DNA of 64,000 bases from Panagrolaimus kolymaensis (taxonomy: Eukaryota > Nematoda > Chromadorea > Rhabditida > Panagrolaimidae): the NCBI GenBank assembly GCA_028622995.1, contig JAJQJQ010000019.1, positions 3,844,001 to 3,908,000 of the forward strand, given 5' to 3'. Of the stretch, positions 49,970-60,947 are shown in pieces; within the stretch, counting starts at the first letter, position 1, and every line of letters starts with the position of its first letter. The translations under genes and the position numbers were made by a program. The notes below the pieces were generated by a model. That model saw only the letters and a program-made list of their open reading frames with translations, had not been told where the DNA came from and made no database searches.

Positions 49970-52179
49970 GGGGAGAGAACACTTGCCCGACGCTTTTTAA
50001 GCTGTGCGAAATGTTGCCCGACGGACATAAGGCCAAAAGCAAATTTCGCACAGCTGAAACAGACGATCGAATAAATATTTCGCACACTGAAGCAGACGAT
50101 TAAAAATTGTTTCTAGACTTAATAATTAAGAATTTAAAATACTTAATAAAGAATTAAAGAATTCTGAATTAAAGAATTCTGAATTAAAGAATTGAGAATT
50201 AAAAAATTCAGAAAACAAAGGCATAATTAAGAATTAAGACAGGGAATATCAATTCTGAATTTTGATTCTTTAATTCTGAATTGGTTTGGTTATGCTTAAT
50301 TTAAAATTGGTAATTCTAAATACATGAATTAAAATTCAAAACTGAGTGCTACCCAACTAGCGGAATCGCAAATCGTGGCCAAAAAGTAACTAACTCATGG
50401 CCAATTACAAAGAAAAAAATGCATATTAAGGTCAAACAATTATTCATATGCTTTATTTTTGACGATCCATAGGCTTTCCCTATTGATCGCTGTTAATCAT
50501 CCATAGCACTTCCATATGGATTGCATTTTATTGAATCTGCTATTAAATCATCAGAATTATTGTTTGGATAAGTGTATGCTTTTTTTATGAATTTAAAAAA
50601 ATATGTTTTTGTTGATTTTATTATTATTTTTTTTGTTCCTGAAATGGTTAATGACGACAAAATATTTAAATTTTCTATCTTCATCCAGTCCCGCCATACT
50701 AATTGAAAATATTATGTCTGTGTCTATGGACTGGAAATTGGATGGTATAAATTATAGGTGGCCTTTGAAATGGTTTCATAGGATCCTTTTAGAGTAAAAT
50801 GCGCTGCGATTTCGCTTAGATGAGGTCATGTAAGAATACCAATAGGTCGCTGGGATGAGTGATCCATTAGATATATATGATCCAGATCCATGAGATTTTC
50901 AGTTTATAAATTGTTTAAATGCCTAGAGTATGTGATTGTATGAGACCCCGTTGGACTTTGACTTTTTATTGTTATGAAAATGAAGCAACGATAAGTGGTT
51001 GCTTTCTTTGAGGTGCCTAAAGGATACGAAGACCCAAAGAATCCAAAGATGCAGAAGAATGTAAAGGATCTAACGATGGGGAAAGATCCAAAGATACAAG
51101 ATGATCCAAAGACGAGGAAGGATCCAAAAAAAGGATCCAAAGATGATTCTTAAGGATTTTGAAAGAAAGTGTGTTTTGTGGAGACTTTATACATAATGCT
51201 CATCTTTTTTTGTTGCTGGATTAAGACCTTATGTGGTAAGACGAGAAGTGTATATTACTAATATGTGGATGTTGCGTGATAAAATAAAATATAAAGTTAA
51301 GGAATGAGGATAGCCTGATCACCTGAAGGGTGTTCATGCTCCATTCCTTTTAAGAATAAAAGGGTTCTAATTAAAAATTCTGAATAATAAAGTCAAGCTA
51401 TCTTTATCAGAGTCTATCGATAGCTAATTAGATCATAGTTTTGAATTAACTGATTAAATGGAAATAAATATCAAAGCATGATGATAAATTTTTAACATCT
51501 GGGTCTATTGTGAAAAAAAGAAAGAAAAGGATGGTTAGCGTTCATTTCTTTGTAACACAGAAAGAAGTCGATATTATTTAGATTAATTACTAAATATCTT
51601 AGCTAATGAATATTGTTTAATAAAGCTTTTGACCTGTCGATGTATTGCAACTGATGATCGACTAGTTTGCCTGTGAATAGTATAAGTCAAATTTTTAATG
51701 GATCGTCAAATGTGTGGTATAAGCTAAACCCATCTATCATTTCCTATCAATAAGGAAAGCATATGGGATGGTCGATAGTGATTTATAGGGAGGGCTTATG
51801 GATCGTCAAAAATAAAGCATATGAATAATTGTTTGACCTTAATATGCATAAATATTGTTTTTTGTAATTGGCCACGTGTTGGGTGTTTTGCTACGAGTTA
51901 GGTCCGCGAGTTGGGTTTTTCCCTTCAAAGCTAATAGATCAAATAATTAAGAATTACGAAATTTCATTAAATAATTGTAGTATCATTAATTAAGTAAATA
52001 AATACGTATAGTTATAAGCATTAACTAATGTAAAAACAATGTTTTAATAAATTGCTTCAGTTGTGCCATATATTTATTCAATCGTCTGTTTCAGCTGTGC
52101 GAAAATTCATTGTTGGCAAAATGTCCGTCGGGCAACATTTCGCACAGCTGAAAAAGCGTCGGGCAAGTGAGGGCTCACC
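49970..52179. mobile_element. 2.2-kb element with nested inverted repeats, no target duplication
   Basis: Ends pair as GGGGAGAGAACACTTGCCCG at the left and GGTGAGCCCTCACTTGCCCG read from the right, continuing through ACGCTTTTT-AGCTGTGCGAAATGTTGCCCGACGGACAT and TTCGCACAGCTGAAACAGACGAT. A second inverted pair lies inside (about 50399-50490 against 51780-51873: GCATATTAAGGTCAAACAAT, ATTCATATGCTTTATTTTTGACGATCCATA). The interior has a degenerate GATCCAAAGA repeat (51030-51150, frame of KDPK units) and AATTAAAGAATTCTG repeats (50140-50200), but no transposase. Bases next to the two ends do not match, so no target duplication is seen. Part of the interior matches the element at 27988. Confidence 0.88.
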
Positions 52180-52607
52180 AAAATTTTTTTAAATATTTGT
52201 TATGGTCCTCCATTATCATGGGCAAAATTTTCAAATATTATTCCATCATACTCAAAATTACGACTTAATACGAGATGCATTGACATAAAATTGGTTAAAT
52301 ATCTCATTCTGGGGCCTAAGTTAAAAGATTTAAGAATTATGACCACATTTGTTTACGAAAGAAAAGATGATGTTAAAGAAGTTGTTAGTATTTTATTATC
52401 AAAAAAAAACTTTGATATACTTTCGTAAGTCTTATTTTTACTTTTAAAATTAATTTTCTTTATAAAACTAGCCGATTTCAGGATATCTATTTTTAACCGA
52501 AACCCTTTAGAAATCAACAACTCCGAGAAACATTTAAGCCACTTCAAGAAAAATATATATACAATGGCAGAAACTTTTATATTTATTTTACAGGTGATGT
52601 AGAATAG
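52180..52607 (+). pseudogene. F-box-like family fragment, N-terminus missing, frameshifted, array member 3
   Basis: Directly after the element the frame encodes the family's middle (NIIPSYSKLRLNTRCIDIK, LILGPKLKDLRIMTTFVYER, DDVKEVVSILLSKK) and the phase-2 intron (52425-52481). In the last exon the family sequence LRETFKPLQEKY continues in another frame after about 52512-52521, so one base has been lost. The first 65 or so residues, including the F-box-like part, are absent. This is not the missing end of the copy at 49545, because the segment around NIIPSYS...KEVV is present on both sides. Confidence 0.88.
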
Positions 52608-52861
52608 CAGAAGTTAGAAATCATTTTTAACTTGTTATTTGTCAATATTTCTTTATTTTTATATGTTTTTGTTTTCGCGAAAATAAACCAGAAAAAAATA
52701 TTTTGCACCCTACCATTTCTTTTTTTGCTGTTGTTGTCGTGACCTATATTCTCTTAGGAACAGTTTCGCTTGAGCATAGTCATAAGGACAAATAGAAGTC
52801 AAAATTATTTTTTTTCTTTTACTCAAACCATTCATTTGATTATTTTCTGTTTGACCAAATC

Positions 52862-53552
52862 ATGGCCGCTTTTCCATTTTCATCGATTCCATGGACAATT
52901 CAAAATCGATTTATTGAAATTTGTGATACTCAAACTCTGGCAACTTTTGCTCGAATAAATTCATGGACTTTAAAATTATCTAAAAAGAGAATACAAAGTG
53001 TAAATACTGTGACTTTCAAATCAAAATATGATTTTAAAAGTATACCAGAACTTTTTGAAATTAAAGAATATTTAGCCATTTATCTGTACTATAATGTGTC
53101 ATTGGCCGATGTATCAAATATTATTCCATCATATTCAGTACTTTGGCTTCTCCTAAAAAAAATTGATATAAAAGCTTTAAAACATCTTATTCTTGGGCGA
53201 AATTTAAACAATTTTTCATTACACATCGAACTAATTTATGAAACAATGGATGAAGTTAAAGAAATTGTTGATACTTTGTTAAGAAAAAAATTTAATTGGT
53301 GTTCGTAAGTTACATTGTTTTTATCATTAAACTTTTATTTTATTCTTTTTTTATAGAATTTATTTGCACGATTCCGATCCAATAAAAGTTCAAGAATTAA
53401 AAGAATCGTTTAGGCCATTCATCGAAAAATATAAAAATAAAGGTAGCAACTTTTACATTTATATTGGTAAAAAAATGTATACGGAATGGGGTCTCAGTAA
53501 AAACCGATCCGATCCCTTTATTTTGAACGGAAAAAATGATGCAAATTTTTGA
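52862..53552 (+). CDS. F-box-like family protein with MITE-extended C-terminus, array member 4
   Basis: Model join(52862..53304, 53357..53552), 212 residues, intron 52 bp in phase 2. Normal family protein: MAAFPFSSIPWTIQNRFIEI, INSWTLKLSKKRIQSVNT, SNIIPSYSVLWLLL, LILGRNLNNFSLHIELIY, EVKEIVDTLLRKKF, last exon VQELKESFRPFIEKYKNKG. The natural end would be MYTE followed by TGA, but a 102-bp MITE entered between the TG and the A of that stop, adding 21 residues (WGLSKNRSDPFILNG and a short end) before a stop inside the element. The addition is not shared with any paralog. Confidence 0.88.
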
Positions 53553-53590
53553 GTTTTCGTGACCGATCGGATCGGTTTTTACTGAAACCC
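53489..53590. mobile_element. 102-bp MITE, 26-bp terminal inverted repeats, 9-bp target duplication
   Basis: Ends GGGTCTCAGTAAAAACCGAT and GGGTTTCAGTAAAAACCGAT (the latter read from the right), continuing CCGATC on both arms. TACGGAATG is duplicated at 53480-53488 and 53591-53599. It sits in the last exon of the gene at 52862, across its original stop codon. The 9-bp duplication size matches that of the element at 27988, but the ends are different. Confidence 0.93.
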
Positions 53591-53916
53591 TACGGAATGA
53601 ATAGAAAAATTAATAAACAGATTATTTTATTTCCATAATGATTTTTTACTCGATAAAAGTTTTTATATTGTATTTTTTTGTGTTATCACATTGGGAGATA
53701 AATAAAAGAATTAAGTTTAATCAAAAAATTTGAATTTTTTCTTTGCTTCTCTTCAAAAAAAATTGTTGTGACTCTAACATTTTTTTGTGACCTTTATTCT
53801 TTAAAGGCATATACATATGTAGTTTTGCGAGAGCTTATTTAATGGCACTAAAAAAACTATGATTTGTGTATTTTTATTTTTGGATTGGTTTTGGCAATTT
53901 TCCATCTATCTAAAAC

Positions 53917-54526
53917 ATGTCTTTTCCATTTTCATCTATTCCATGGTTAATCCAAAATCGATTTATTGAAATTTGCGACGCTTCAACTCTTGCAACTTTT
54001 GCCCAAATAAATTCGTGGACTCGTAAATTATCAAATAAGAGAATTACTAGTGTCAATTACGTAACAAATGACGTCAAAAATGATTTCAACGTATTGGAAA
54101 TAAGAGAACATTTAAACTATGATCTTGGAGCACCATTAGCATTGAAAGATGTTTTACATATTATTCCATTATATTCAAAATTACGAATTCGTAAAAGTCT
54201 TTTAAGCATTAAAGTTTTGAAACAACTTATTCTTGGAGCAAATTTAAGTTATTTTATATTTGAAGCTAAACTTGTTTATGAAAATATTGGTGAAGTTAAA
54301 GAAATCGTTGATATTTTGCTAACAAAAAGTTTCAGCAGATTTTCGTAAGTTTAATTTTTTATTTTCCTGTATCGCATTCTGATTAAACTTTTGTATTTTT
54401 TTTTTCAGAATTAGTTTGTATAGCTGCAATCCAACAAAAATTAAACAATTAAAAGAAGCATTTAAGCCACTTAAAGATAAATATAAAAATAAAGGATTCG
54501 GTTTTGATTGTTTATTTTATTCATAG
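53917..54526 (+). CDS. F-box-like family protein, array member 5
   Basis: Model join(53917..54344, 54409..54526), 181 residues, intron 64 bp in phase 2. MSFPFSSIPWLIQNRFIEIC, INSWTRKLSNKRITSVNY, HIIPLYSKLRI, LILGANLSYFIF, EVKEIVDILLTKSF, and a last exon with IKQLKEAFKPLKDKYKNKG. Slightly shorter than its neighbours in the variable middle and at the end. Frame and splice sites intact. Confidence 0.86.
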
Positions 54527-54892
54527 AAAGAAACTCAGGAACAAAAACAAAATAATGAATAAGTGACGAAATAATAAATTTATTTGTGTTTGAATTTATT
54601 AAAAGTATTGTTATTTTATCTTTTTTGTTATTGTTGTAATATCATAAAAACTATTTTTTTAACCACGAAATAAAAAAAATTCAAAGTAAATCTTTTTTTA
54701 ACCAAAGTTTGTTTATTAAAATCACAAAAAAATGTTCTTTTTTCTACCTTTTTTTGGTGAAAGTTTTTCTCTAAGGCACTCTTTTCTTTTGCTTGAGCGT
54801 AGTCAACAATGCCAAAATCCAAACCTTTGGGTTTTTTTTCTTTGGCTGAAAAAAAGTCATTTGACTTATTTATTTATTTTTTTATCTCAACC

Positions 54893-55526
54893 ATGCCTTT
54901 CCAATTTTCATCTATTCCATGGTTAATCCATAATCGATTTATTGAAATTTGCGACGCTTCAACTCTCGCAACTTTTGCTCAAATTAATTCATGGACCAGA
55001 AAATTATCAAATAAACGAATTCAATGCGTTGATACTGTGACATTTAATTCTAATAATGATTACCATAAAGGCCCAAAACTCATTGAAATCAAAGAATATT
55101 TAACCATTCGAAGTGTACCGAACTTGGCAGATATATCAAATATTATTCCGTTATATTCAAAATTGTGGCTTTACTCATTAAATATTGATATAAATGTTTT
55201 GAAATATCTTATTCGTGGACCAAATATAATTGATTTGGCATTATTCACAAACATTATTTATAAAACAATTGACGAAGTTAAAGAAGTCGTAAATATTTTG
55301 TTATCAAAAAAATTCCTGAATCTTTCGTAAGTTTTTTATCCTGCATTATTGGCTTTTTTGAGAAAAAGAAATTTTTTCTTAAAAACATTCTTTTTTTTTC
55401 AGAATTCATTTATACAATTACAATCAAAAGAAGAATCAAGAATTGAGAGAAGCATTTAAGCCACTCATAGAAAAAAATAAAAATAAAACAAGGAATTTTA
55501 ATTTTTTTATTAATAAAAGAATGTAA
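54893..55526 (+). CDS. F-box-like family protein, array member 6
   Basis: Model join(54893..55326, 55403..55526), 185 residues, intron 76 bp in phase 2. An upstream in-frame ATG at 54809 exists, but the start at 54893 (MPFQFSSIPWLIHNRFIEIC) aligns with the other members. Landmarks INSWTRKLSNKRIQCVDT, SNIIPLYSKLWLYS, LIRGPNIIDLALF, EVKEVVNILLSKKF and a last exon with NQELREAFKPLIEKNKNK are present. The leader (CCAAACCTTTGGTTT-like sequence) resembles that of the next gene, pointing to duplication of promoter plus gene. Confidence 0.86.
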
Positions 55527-55910
55527 TTTTGAAAAATATTTTCAAGGTGTACCATTTAATTATTTCATTGATTCTTTTTCAATAATTTTGTTTTTTTTTT
55601 ATTATAAAATTTGTTTATATTTTTATTTTTTGTTCTTTCACTTCAAAAAAAAGGAAAATAATAAAAAATAAAAGGAAAATAATAAAAAATAAAAGCTCTA
55701 ATGTAAAACTTTATGATTTTTTCGGTATCTTCTTACTTATAAAAGCAAAAAAGGAATGTTTTGCACCCTAACATTTTTTTTGCTGACCTTTTTTCTCCAA
55801 AGGCATTGTTTCGCTTGGACTTGATTAATGGCGCCAAAATACAAACCTTTGGTTTTATTTTTTTTTCTGTTGAAAAACAGTTGTTTGCCAGTCTTGCGTC
55901 TTTTTAAAAC

Positions 55911-56581
55911 ATGTCTTCTTTGGCTTTCACAAATCTTCCATGGTTAATCCAAAATCGATTTATTGAAATTTGCGACACTCAAACTCTTGCAAATTTTTCT
56001 CGAATTAATTCATGGACTCGAAAATTATCAAAGAAACGAATTAAAAGTGTCGAAACTTTGGAAGGTATTCCAAAAAATGATTTAAAAAATGGACCAAATC
56101 TTTTAGAAATTAAAAAATATATGAGTGTTTTGGGTTTACCTCAATTATTGTTAGAAGATGTTGCAAATATTATTCCTTCATATTCGAAATTAGATATTCA
56201 TACACAAAGTATTAAAATTAGAGCTTTGAAGCATCTTATTCTTGGAGCAAATTTAAAGGATTTTTCATTATTGACTAAACTTGATTATGAAAAAATTGAG
56301 GAAGTTAAAGAAGTAGTTGATATTTTGCTAACAAAAAATTTTGAACGGGTTTCGTAAGTTTTTTTGTTTTGTTTTATATTAAATAAATTTTCAATAATAT
56401 TTTATTTTTCAGGATTAGTATCTTGAATTACGATCCAAAGGAAAATCAAGAACTCCGAGTTGTATTTAAATCACTCATAGAAAAATATAATAATAAAGGG
56501 CACACCTTCCATGTTTATATTTCAGATTTGGTGTATCCAGATAAAAAAATAAACAATGGGAAAAAGTATTCACTGTTCTAG
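55911..56581 (+). CDS. F-box-like family protein, array member 7
   Basis: Model join(55911..56353, 56413..56581), 203 residues, intron 59 bp in phase 2. MSSLAFTNLPWLIQNRFIEI, INSWTRKLSKKRIKSVET, NIIPSYSKLDI, LILGANLKDFSLLTKLDY, EVKEVVDILLTKNF, and the longest last exon of the array (NQELRVVFKSLIEKYNNKG, then about 25 residues ending KKYSLF). Intact. Last member; no further copy is seen to the right. Confidence 0.86.
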
Positions 56582-58954
56582 TTTAATTTATAATCCGTTC
56601 ACTTTTCTTTATGGTTTTAAGCAAAATATTTTGTAATCTTTCTTTATTTTGAAAATTTGTTCAAATAAAAGTTTTTTTTTTTTAAAATTTTTTTTCTAAT
56701 CTGTAAACTTTTTCACTTTCGTCTAAAGCAGTTAAAAAAAAGTCAACTTTCTTTCAAATGACCTTTGTAAAAACAAGAAAAAAGTCGTTGTTCTTCTTCT
56801 TTCATTTCACTTTTTTTCTTTGACTTTTTTGTTTTTTAAATTGCCTTTTTTATTCCATTTTTTCTTTTCTTTTTTTTTGTTGTTGCGCAAGGAAAGGAGC
56901 CTTTGTTTGAATGAAAAAAAAAAATCAGAAAAATGGAGTCTTTGTCTCTCATTTTTTTTGTTTCTCAATGTTTTTAACCTCTGTCTTTTTTAAGTCATTT
57001 TTTATTTTGGTGTCCTTCAAAGGTTTAAAAAAAAAGCTCGGTAACAACAACAAAGCCGGCATTTTTTTTCTTTTTGAAAAAACACATTTAAAAAAAGCCT
57101 TAAAAATAAAACATAAATTTTGTTTCTCAAAAACAGTTGGAAATCTATCTGTCGGCTGCTTCGCGCACCCAATTTTTTTTTAGTCTTCGTGTTCGTTTTT
57201 TTCCTTTTTTTCTCATTTCCCTTTGAACCCATCAATCCAGTCAGTTCCATTCAGTTTTTTTTATGTGTTTTATGTCGTCCTTCCATTTTATTTTTTGAAA
57301 TGTTGCTGTAGCAGCTTTTTTATACTCAACGACCGCCGCCTGGCGGCGGCGACTGGTGTTTTTGCTTCTTTTTTTTTTGCCCAGTCTTTCTTTCGTATTT
57401 GAGCCACCAAGAGAAGCAAGGCCAAAAGGCAAAAAAAAAAATATGCAAGGACAGAGACAACTACGACGCTTTTTTAAACTTTGACTTCCATAAAAACAAA
57501 AAAATATATTTTCTCTATTTTTTTTCTTTCTTTGAGAAAGTCCAGTTCTTTTTTTTTTCTTTCAGTCGTTGTTTATCTCTCCTCTCACTTTCTCAATTTC
57601 CTTTCCTTCCTTCCTTTTTTTAGCTACAAACATATTTTTAGCAAAAAAAAGAAATGAAAGTGCAGAGATAAAAAGTCTAGAGAATTAATAAAAAAAAAAT
57701 ATGTCTCTTTGGGTAGAGGAGAGAGACAGAAACATAAAAGGAATGCTTTTGTTTTGTTTTTTATAATTTAATAAGGGTTTAATAAATATGTAAATGGAGG
57801 GTTATTTCCATCTTTATCTTGTTATTTACTAATTATTATTATATTTGTAATCCCATAAAAATAATAAAAGTTTTATTAGTAGAAAAAATTGTTCTATTTG
57901 TGGTTTACAATTTTTTTTTATTAAAGTAAAAAATTTTTTCTTGGAGTTTATTAATTTTTCTTATAATTTTGCTTTTTTTATTATTCCTTTTACGCCATTG
58001 AATTTTGTTTTGTTTTTAGCCAGTCGGTAGTTATTTGTTTAGAATATAGATCGATTGATTTTGGGTGCTTTAAAGAGACCTTGAGGACAAAAAAAGCTAT
58101 GGCCTTTAAGGATTGAAATAAATGAGGGTATCACATCATTTTTTTATTGATTTAATTCCAAATTCCATAAAAACCAAGAAATTATGTCTTTCTTTTTACA
58201 AAATTGCAAGTTTTTCTTTTCCAATGACTGCCTTAGCATTTTTTTTGGACGAAGCGTTGTTGTTCTTTGTTTACATTTTTTTTTTGAACTAAAAAAATAA
58301 CCAAGCGTGAAGGCGACTTAGCAGTGAGCGGACACAAAGAGAACTTCTACAAGTCCACCACATGTCCGCAATCTCGACTTATTTTCTTCAAAAAAATCAA
58401 CTAACCAAAGTAATCGATAATCCACTTCTTTTTTAACATATTTTTTTTCTAAAACTTTTCGTTTGTTTTGCAAAAAGAAAAAATCTTTTAAAAAAAATTT
58501 ATATTCTTTCAAAAAAAAAATGGAAAAAAAGAATAAACATTTTTATACAACCATCATCCTCAGCTACTAACTGCCCCTAACTACCACACACCGTCGTCGT
58601 CGTCGCCCTACCTGCCACCCATCATCATTTTTCTTATCTTTCAAATTTGTCCCGTGTATATATAAAAATACTTGTAGTTATGATACTTCTTTTTTTTGTC
58701 GTGTGCCACCTTAAAACTATTTTTCTTTTTTTTCTTGTGATCATTATTTTCACAATTTTTTTGATTGATTACTTTAAATAATTTTTTCTTTCTTTTTTTC
58801 TTCTCGTGTTTGAAAAGAGCAAAAAAATTCTTTTTATCACACATTTTTTCTTAATTATTTTTTTTTCTGTTTTTCAGGTAATCAAAACCAATTTATTTTA
58901 GAATTTCATCAATAGGAGTAAAATAAATTTTTTTTGGTTTTTCCACTTTTTTAT
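56582..58954. other. Spacer and probable leader of the gephyrin-type gene
   Basis: 2.4 kb of T-rich sequence. A TTTTTCAG acceptor at 58871-58878 precedes the coding start by about 75 bp and suggests a spliced leader or a 5' untranslated intron. No gene recognised in the rest. Confidence 0.5.
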
Positions 58955-60904
58955 ATGATTCAAACTTGGACTATCACATCATCTTCATCATTTTCGGGTC
59001 CACAACAACCATCAACACAATTAATTTCGGGTAGTATTAGAAAAATGTCAGCAACAACAGCAGCAGAAACAACAACAAAACCTGCAGCAATAATTTTGCG
59101 TCCTCGACAAAGTTTATGGCCTGCTATTCCCATGGATGAAGCTTTAAAAATGGTGGTGAATCAAGCTGAACCAATCATGTCTAAAAATGTTCCAGCTAAT
59201 TTAGTTCAACCTGGAATGGTTTTATATGAATCTGTAATGGCTAAAAATCCCATTCCACCTGCACGAACTTCCATTAAAGATGGATATGCAGTAATTGGTA
59301 AGGCTACGAGTCGTAATGGAAAATTTATTGGTTTTAATCTAAAAAATAAAAAAAAGTGGCAAATTTAAAAATTTATGCAAATTTTTCGGTTTGCATAAGA
59401 AAAAAAGGTTTGGTAAATAAATTTCAAAAAAAGAGGCGGATTTGAAAAATTTCTAAATTTTTATGGAATCAATTTTTTTTTTCTTCAGCTTTTAGTTTGA
59501 TTATTTAAATTTTAGCGAGTGACGGAATTGGTGAAAGAGAATTAATTACCGTAACCACAGCGGGTTCAACCACAAATTTAAAAATTACTCCTGGCACTTG
59601 TGCTCGAGTTTCCACTGGAGCTATGATTCCACCTGGCGCGGATGCGGTGGTTCAAGTGGAAGACACCGAACTCGTCAAACACGATAATATTGAAGAAAAA
59701 ATTATTCGAATTTTAAAACCACCCAAAGAAGCTCAAGATATTCGTGAAATTGGATCGGATGTTTTTGTGGGTCAAATCCTTCTTGAAAAACATTGCATTC
59801 TTGGTTCTGCAGAAATTGGAATTATTGCTGCCAGTGGACAACGAAGTATTGAAATTTATCGAAAACCTAAAGTTTGCGTTATGTCCACTGGGAATGAATT
59901 AGTGGATTGGACGACCGAAGATACACCAGAAGGAAAAATTCGTGATACCAATCGCCCACAATTATTAGCATTATTGAATTCAAATGGATTTAAAACTATC
60001 GATGGTGGAGTTGTAGGTGATACGTAAGGACATAGCTATTCTGTATATTTCGTTTTTAGAGAAAGAAATTTTTTAAAATAATTTTTTAGGCGGGAACAAT
60101 TAATTGAAGCCATAAAAGTTGCATTTAAATTTTCTAATGTTATTGTTATGAGTGGCGGAGTTTCTATGGGTGAAAAGGTAAGTTTTTTTCTTTCTTTCAA
60201 TGGCCTTATAAAATTTTTTTTTCAAATGTTAAATCCTTTAACAAAATCCATTTTAAAACTTTGGCTATTTACAAATATTAGCGTCGAAACACTTAACAAT
60301 TTTTTTCTTTAATGTCCTACCATGAAATTAAATCTAAATTTATTTAATTAAAAATTTTCCATTTCAGGACCTCGTAAAAGGTGTCCTCAAAGACGATTTT
60401 GGCTTTACCATCCACTTTGGCAGAGTTTTTATGAAACCCGGTCTTCCATCAACTTTTGCAACAGGAACATATGAAAACAACGATCACCGTTATGTTTTTG
60501 CATTACCCGGAAATCCAGTTTCTGCATGGGTGGCATGCCAATTATTTGCCATTCCTGCTCTTCGAAAACTTGGAGGTTATCAAAATTGTTTTCAAACTGA
60601 AATTAAAGTTCGAGTAAGGTTTCTTGAATTCGAATCAAAAAATTTATGAAAAATTTTTTTCGCCTTTTAGCTCGCTGAATCCATTCGACTTGATTCTCGT
60701 CCTGAATATCGTCGAGCTTGGTTAAGCACGGATGAAAATGAAAAACTTATTATTTCAAAAGACAATAATGCATCTGAAAATTCTCAAGTTCCATGGGCTA
60801 TTTGTACTTCCCACAATCAATTATCCTCATTTTTATTAAGCACTCGAGGAGCGAATTTATTGCTCAAACTTCCTCCTAAATCTGAATCTCAATTATCTCT
60901 TAAT
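58955..60904 (+). CDS. moc-1: Gephyrin/MoeA-type molybdenum cofactor synthesis protein
   Basis: Model join(58955..59297, 59516..60023, 60090..60177, 60368..60613, 60671..60904), 472 residues; junctions in frame. MoeA-family landmarks are all present: [115 protein letters not shown] and [17 protein letters not shown]. MoeA/gephyrin E domains insert molybdenum into molybdopterin. There is no MogA (G) domain, so this is an E-domain-only protein, as in C. elegans MOC-1. The first 30 residues are Ser/Thr-rich and unconserved; an alternative start is the ATG at 59046. The expected C-terminal end ([14 protein letters not shown]) lies in another frame up to 60947, after a premature TAA at 60902-60904. 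Confidence 0.92.
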
Positions 60905-60947
60905 TCAGGTGAAATTGTTTCTGCTCTCGTTATCGGTTATATTTAAA

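Noticed and set aside
50603..50797. Small frame inside the 2.2-kb element
   Set aside because: No transposase motif and the frame is not maintained in the inverted arms; treated as non-coding element interior.
58934..58954. Upstream extension of the gephyrin-type gene beginning with a TTG codon
   Set aside because: Non-ATG start with no support; the first ATG in frame is at 58955.
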